The notes under the pieces were generated by a model. It was not told the DNA's origin. It saw nothing but the letters and a program-made list of their open reading frames with translations, and did not search any database. DNA of 23,900 nucleotides from SKLM01 sp041687115 (GTDB lineage: Bacteria; Chloroflexota; Anaerolineae; B4-G1): the NCBI GenBank assembly GCA_041687115.1, contig JAWLCP010000039.1, positions 1 to 23,900 on the forward strand. The letters are read 5' to 3'. The position numbers and the translations under genes are program-made. The stretch's first letter is position 1, and each line of letters opens with the position of its first letter. This document shows positions 23,504 through 23,900 of the stretch, one piece after another.

Positions 23504-23900
23504 GTCCTCCGGCAGTGGGCCTCTGACAACACGTCTTCTTGTTCGAGCCACTGCCCAGGGCGCTACGGGGACGTCGTATCTGGACTGCTTCGAGCTCCCG
23601 GAGGATCATAGTTGACACACTCAAGGTGGTACAACTTCTCGGGCCAAGCCGTGCCCAGGTTTTGGTCAGAGACAGTGGGTAGGAGCGCCAGCGGGGGCAC
23701 TAGGCACCCTTCGCACGACAGAACCGCCTTCTGTTCCCTCCCGGATCCCGCGTCAGGCCCTGACCGAACGGGCCTGCTGCCTCCGCCGAAGGGCGCCCAG
23801 CTAGGTGCGGCTGGAGATCTGCTCCCGTATGGCCTGTAGTCTGGTCTTCCGCCTCTCCCTTCTTCTCGCTACGCTCTTGAACGCCATAGGAATCGTGGCT
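23504..23900. other. Right-end intergenic region with hairpins
   Basis: I see no convincing gene in these ~400 bases. Three inverted repeats are present. GGCAGTGG (23511-23518) pairs with CCACTGCC (23548-23555), eight bases after the NagD-type stop. ACAGAA (23718-23723) pairs with TTCTGT (23729-23734). CAGGCCC (23754-23760) pairs with GGGCCTG (23770-23776). They may mark the end of the operon, but none has a clear T tract. A short basic open frame enters on the minus strand from the right edge (stop at 23801-23803) and could be the tail of a neighbouring gene. Confidence 0.5.

Noticed and set aside
23801..23900. Basic open frame entering from the right edge on the minus strand
   Set aside because: About 32 codons visible, rich in Arg and Lys, with no recognisable motif; it might be the tail of a neighbouring gene, but the evidence is too thin to annotate.
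1..23900. CRISPR arrays, insertion sequences, tRNA or rRNA genes
   Set aside because: No regularly spaced repeats, transposase motifs or tRNA/rRNA-like sequence were seen on either strand.

Overview
High-GC bacterial DNA, probably from a member of the Chloroflexota. The main clue is the solute-binding lipoprotein at 10235-11848: after its lipobox it carries a long Val/Glu/Lys-rich linker ending in VTPTPA, a style I associate with Chloroflexota binding proteins. The presence of several MttB-superfamily methyltransferases is compatible with this but not diagnostic. A 100-N scaffold gap flanked by an exact 99-bp duplication shows that the window comes from a draft or metagenome assembly.

Left half (1-12990), all on the minus strand, in transcription order: a DeoR-type regulator (12196-12990); a complete oligopeptide/nickel-type ABC importer (binding protein, two permeases, two ATPases; 6195-11848) with a strong hairpin between the binding-protein gene and the permeases; a sulfotransferase-like protein (5336-6115); an APH-fold small-molecule kinase (3787-5113, interrupted by the false gap); a GalT-like nucleotidyltransferase (2743-3744); and two MttB-superfamily methyltransferases (1263-2717 and 1-1129, the latter cut by the window edge).

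Centre (12991-15222): an intergenic region with two divergent, well-formed sigma70-type promoters, then a plus-strand pair encoding a pol-beta-fold nucleotidyltransferase and a protein made of four CBS motifs.

Right half (15223-23503), plus strand: a consensus promoter, a third MttB-superfamily methyltransferase and its corrinoid protein, a probable terminator, then a sugar-phosphate block: a transaldolase-family protein with altered active-site residues, a class II (zinc) ketose-bisphosphate aldolase, a HisC-like aminotransferase, a CbbY-type HAD phosphatase and a NagD-type HAD phosphatase. The last ~400 bases hold no convincing gene.

Inference: the window looks like a catabolic island. A DeoR regulator and importer would bring in a methylated, probably quaternary-amine-containing compound. 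The non-pyrrolysine MttB enzymes and the corrinoid protein would take off a methyl group. The kinase, GalT-like enzyme, aldolases, aminotransferase and phosphatases would process a phosphorylated carbon skeleton. The substrate is unknown. The methylcorrinoid:tetrahydrofolate methyltransferase and the corrinoid reactivase (RamA type) that such a system needs are not in this window.
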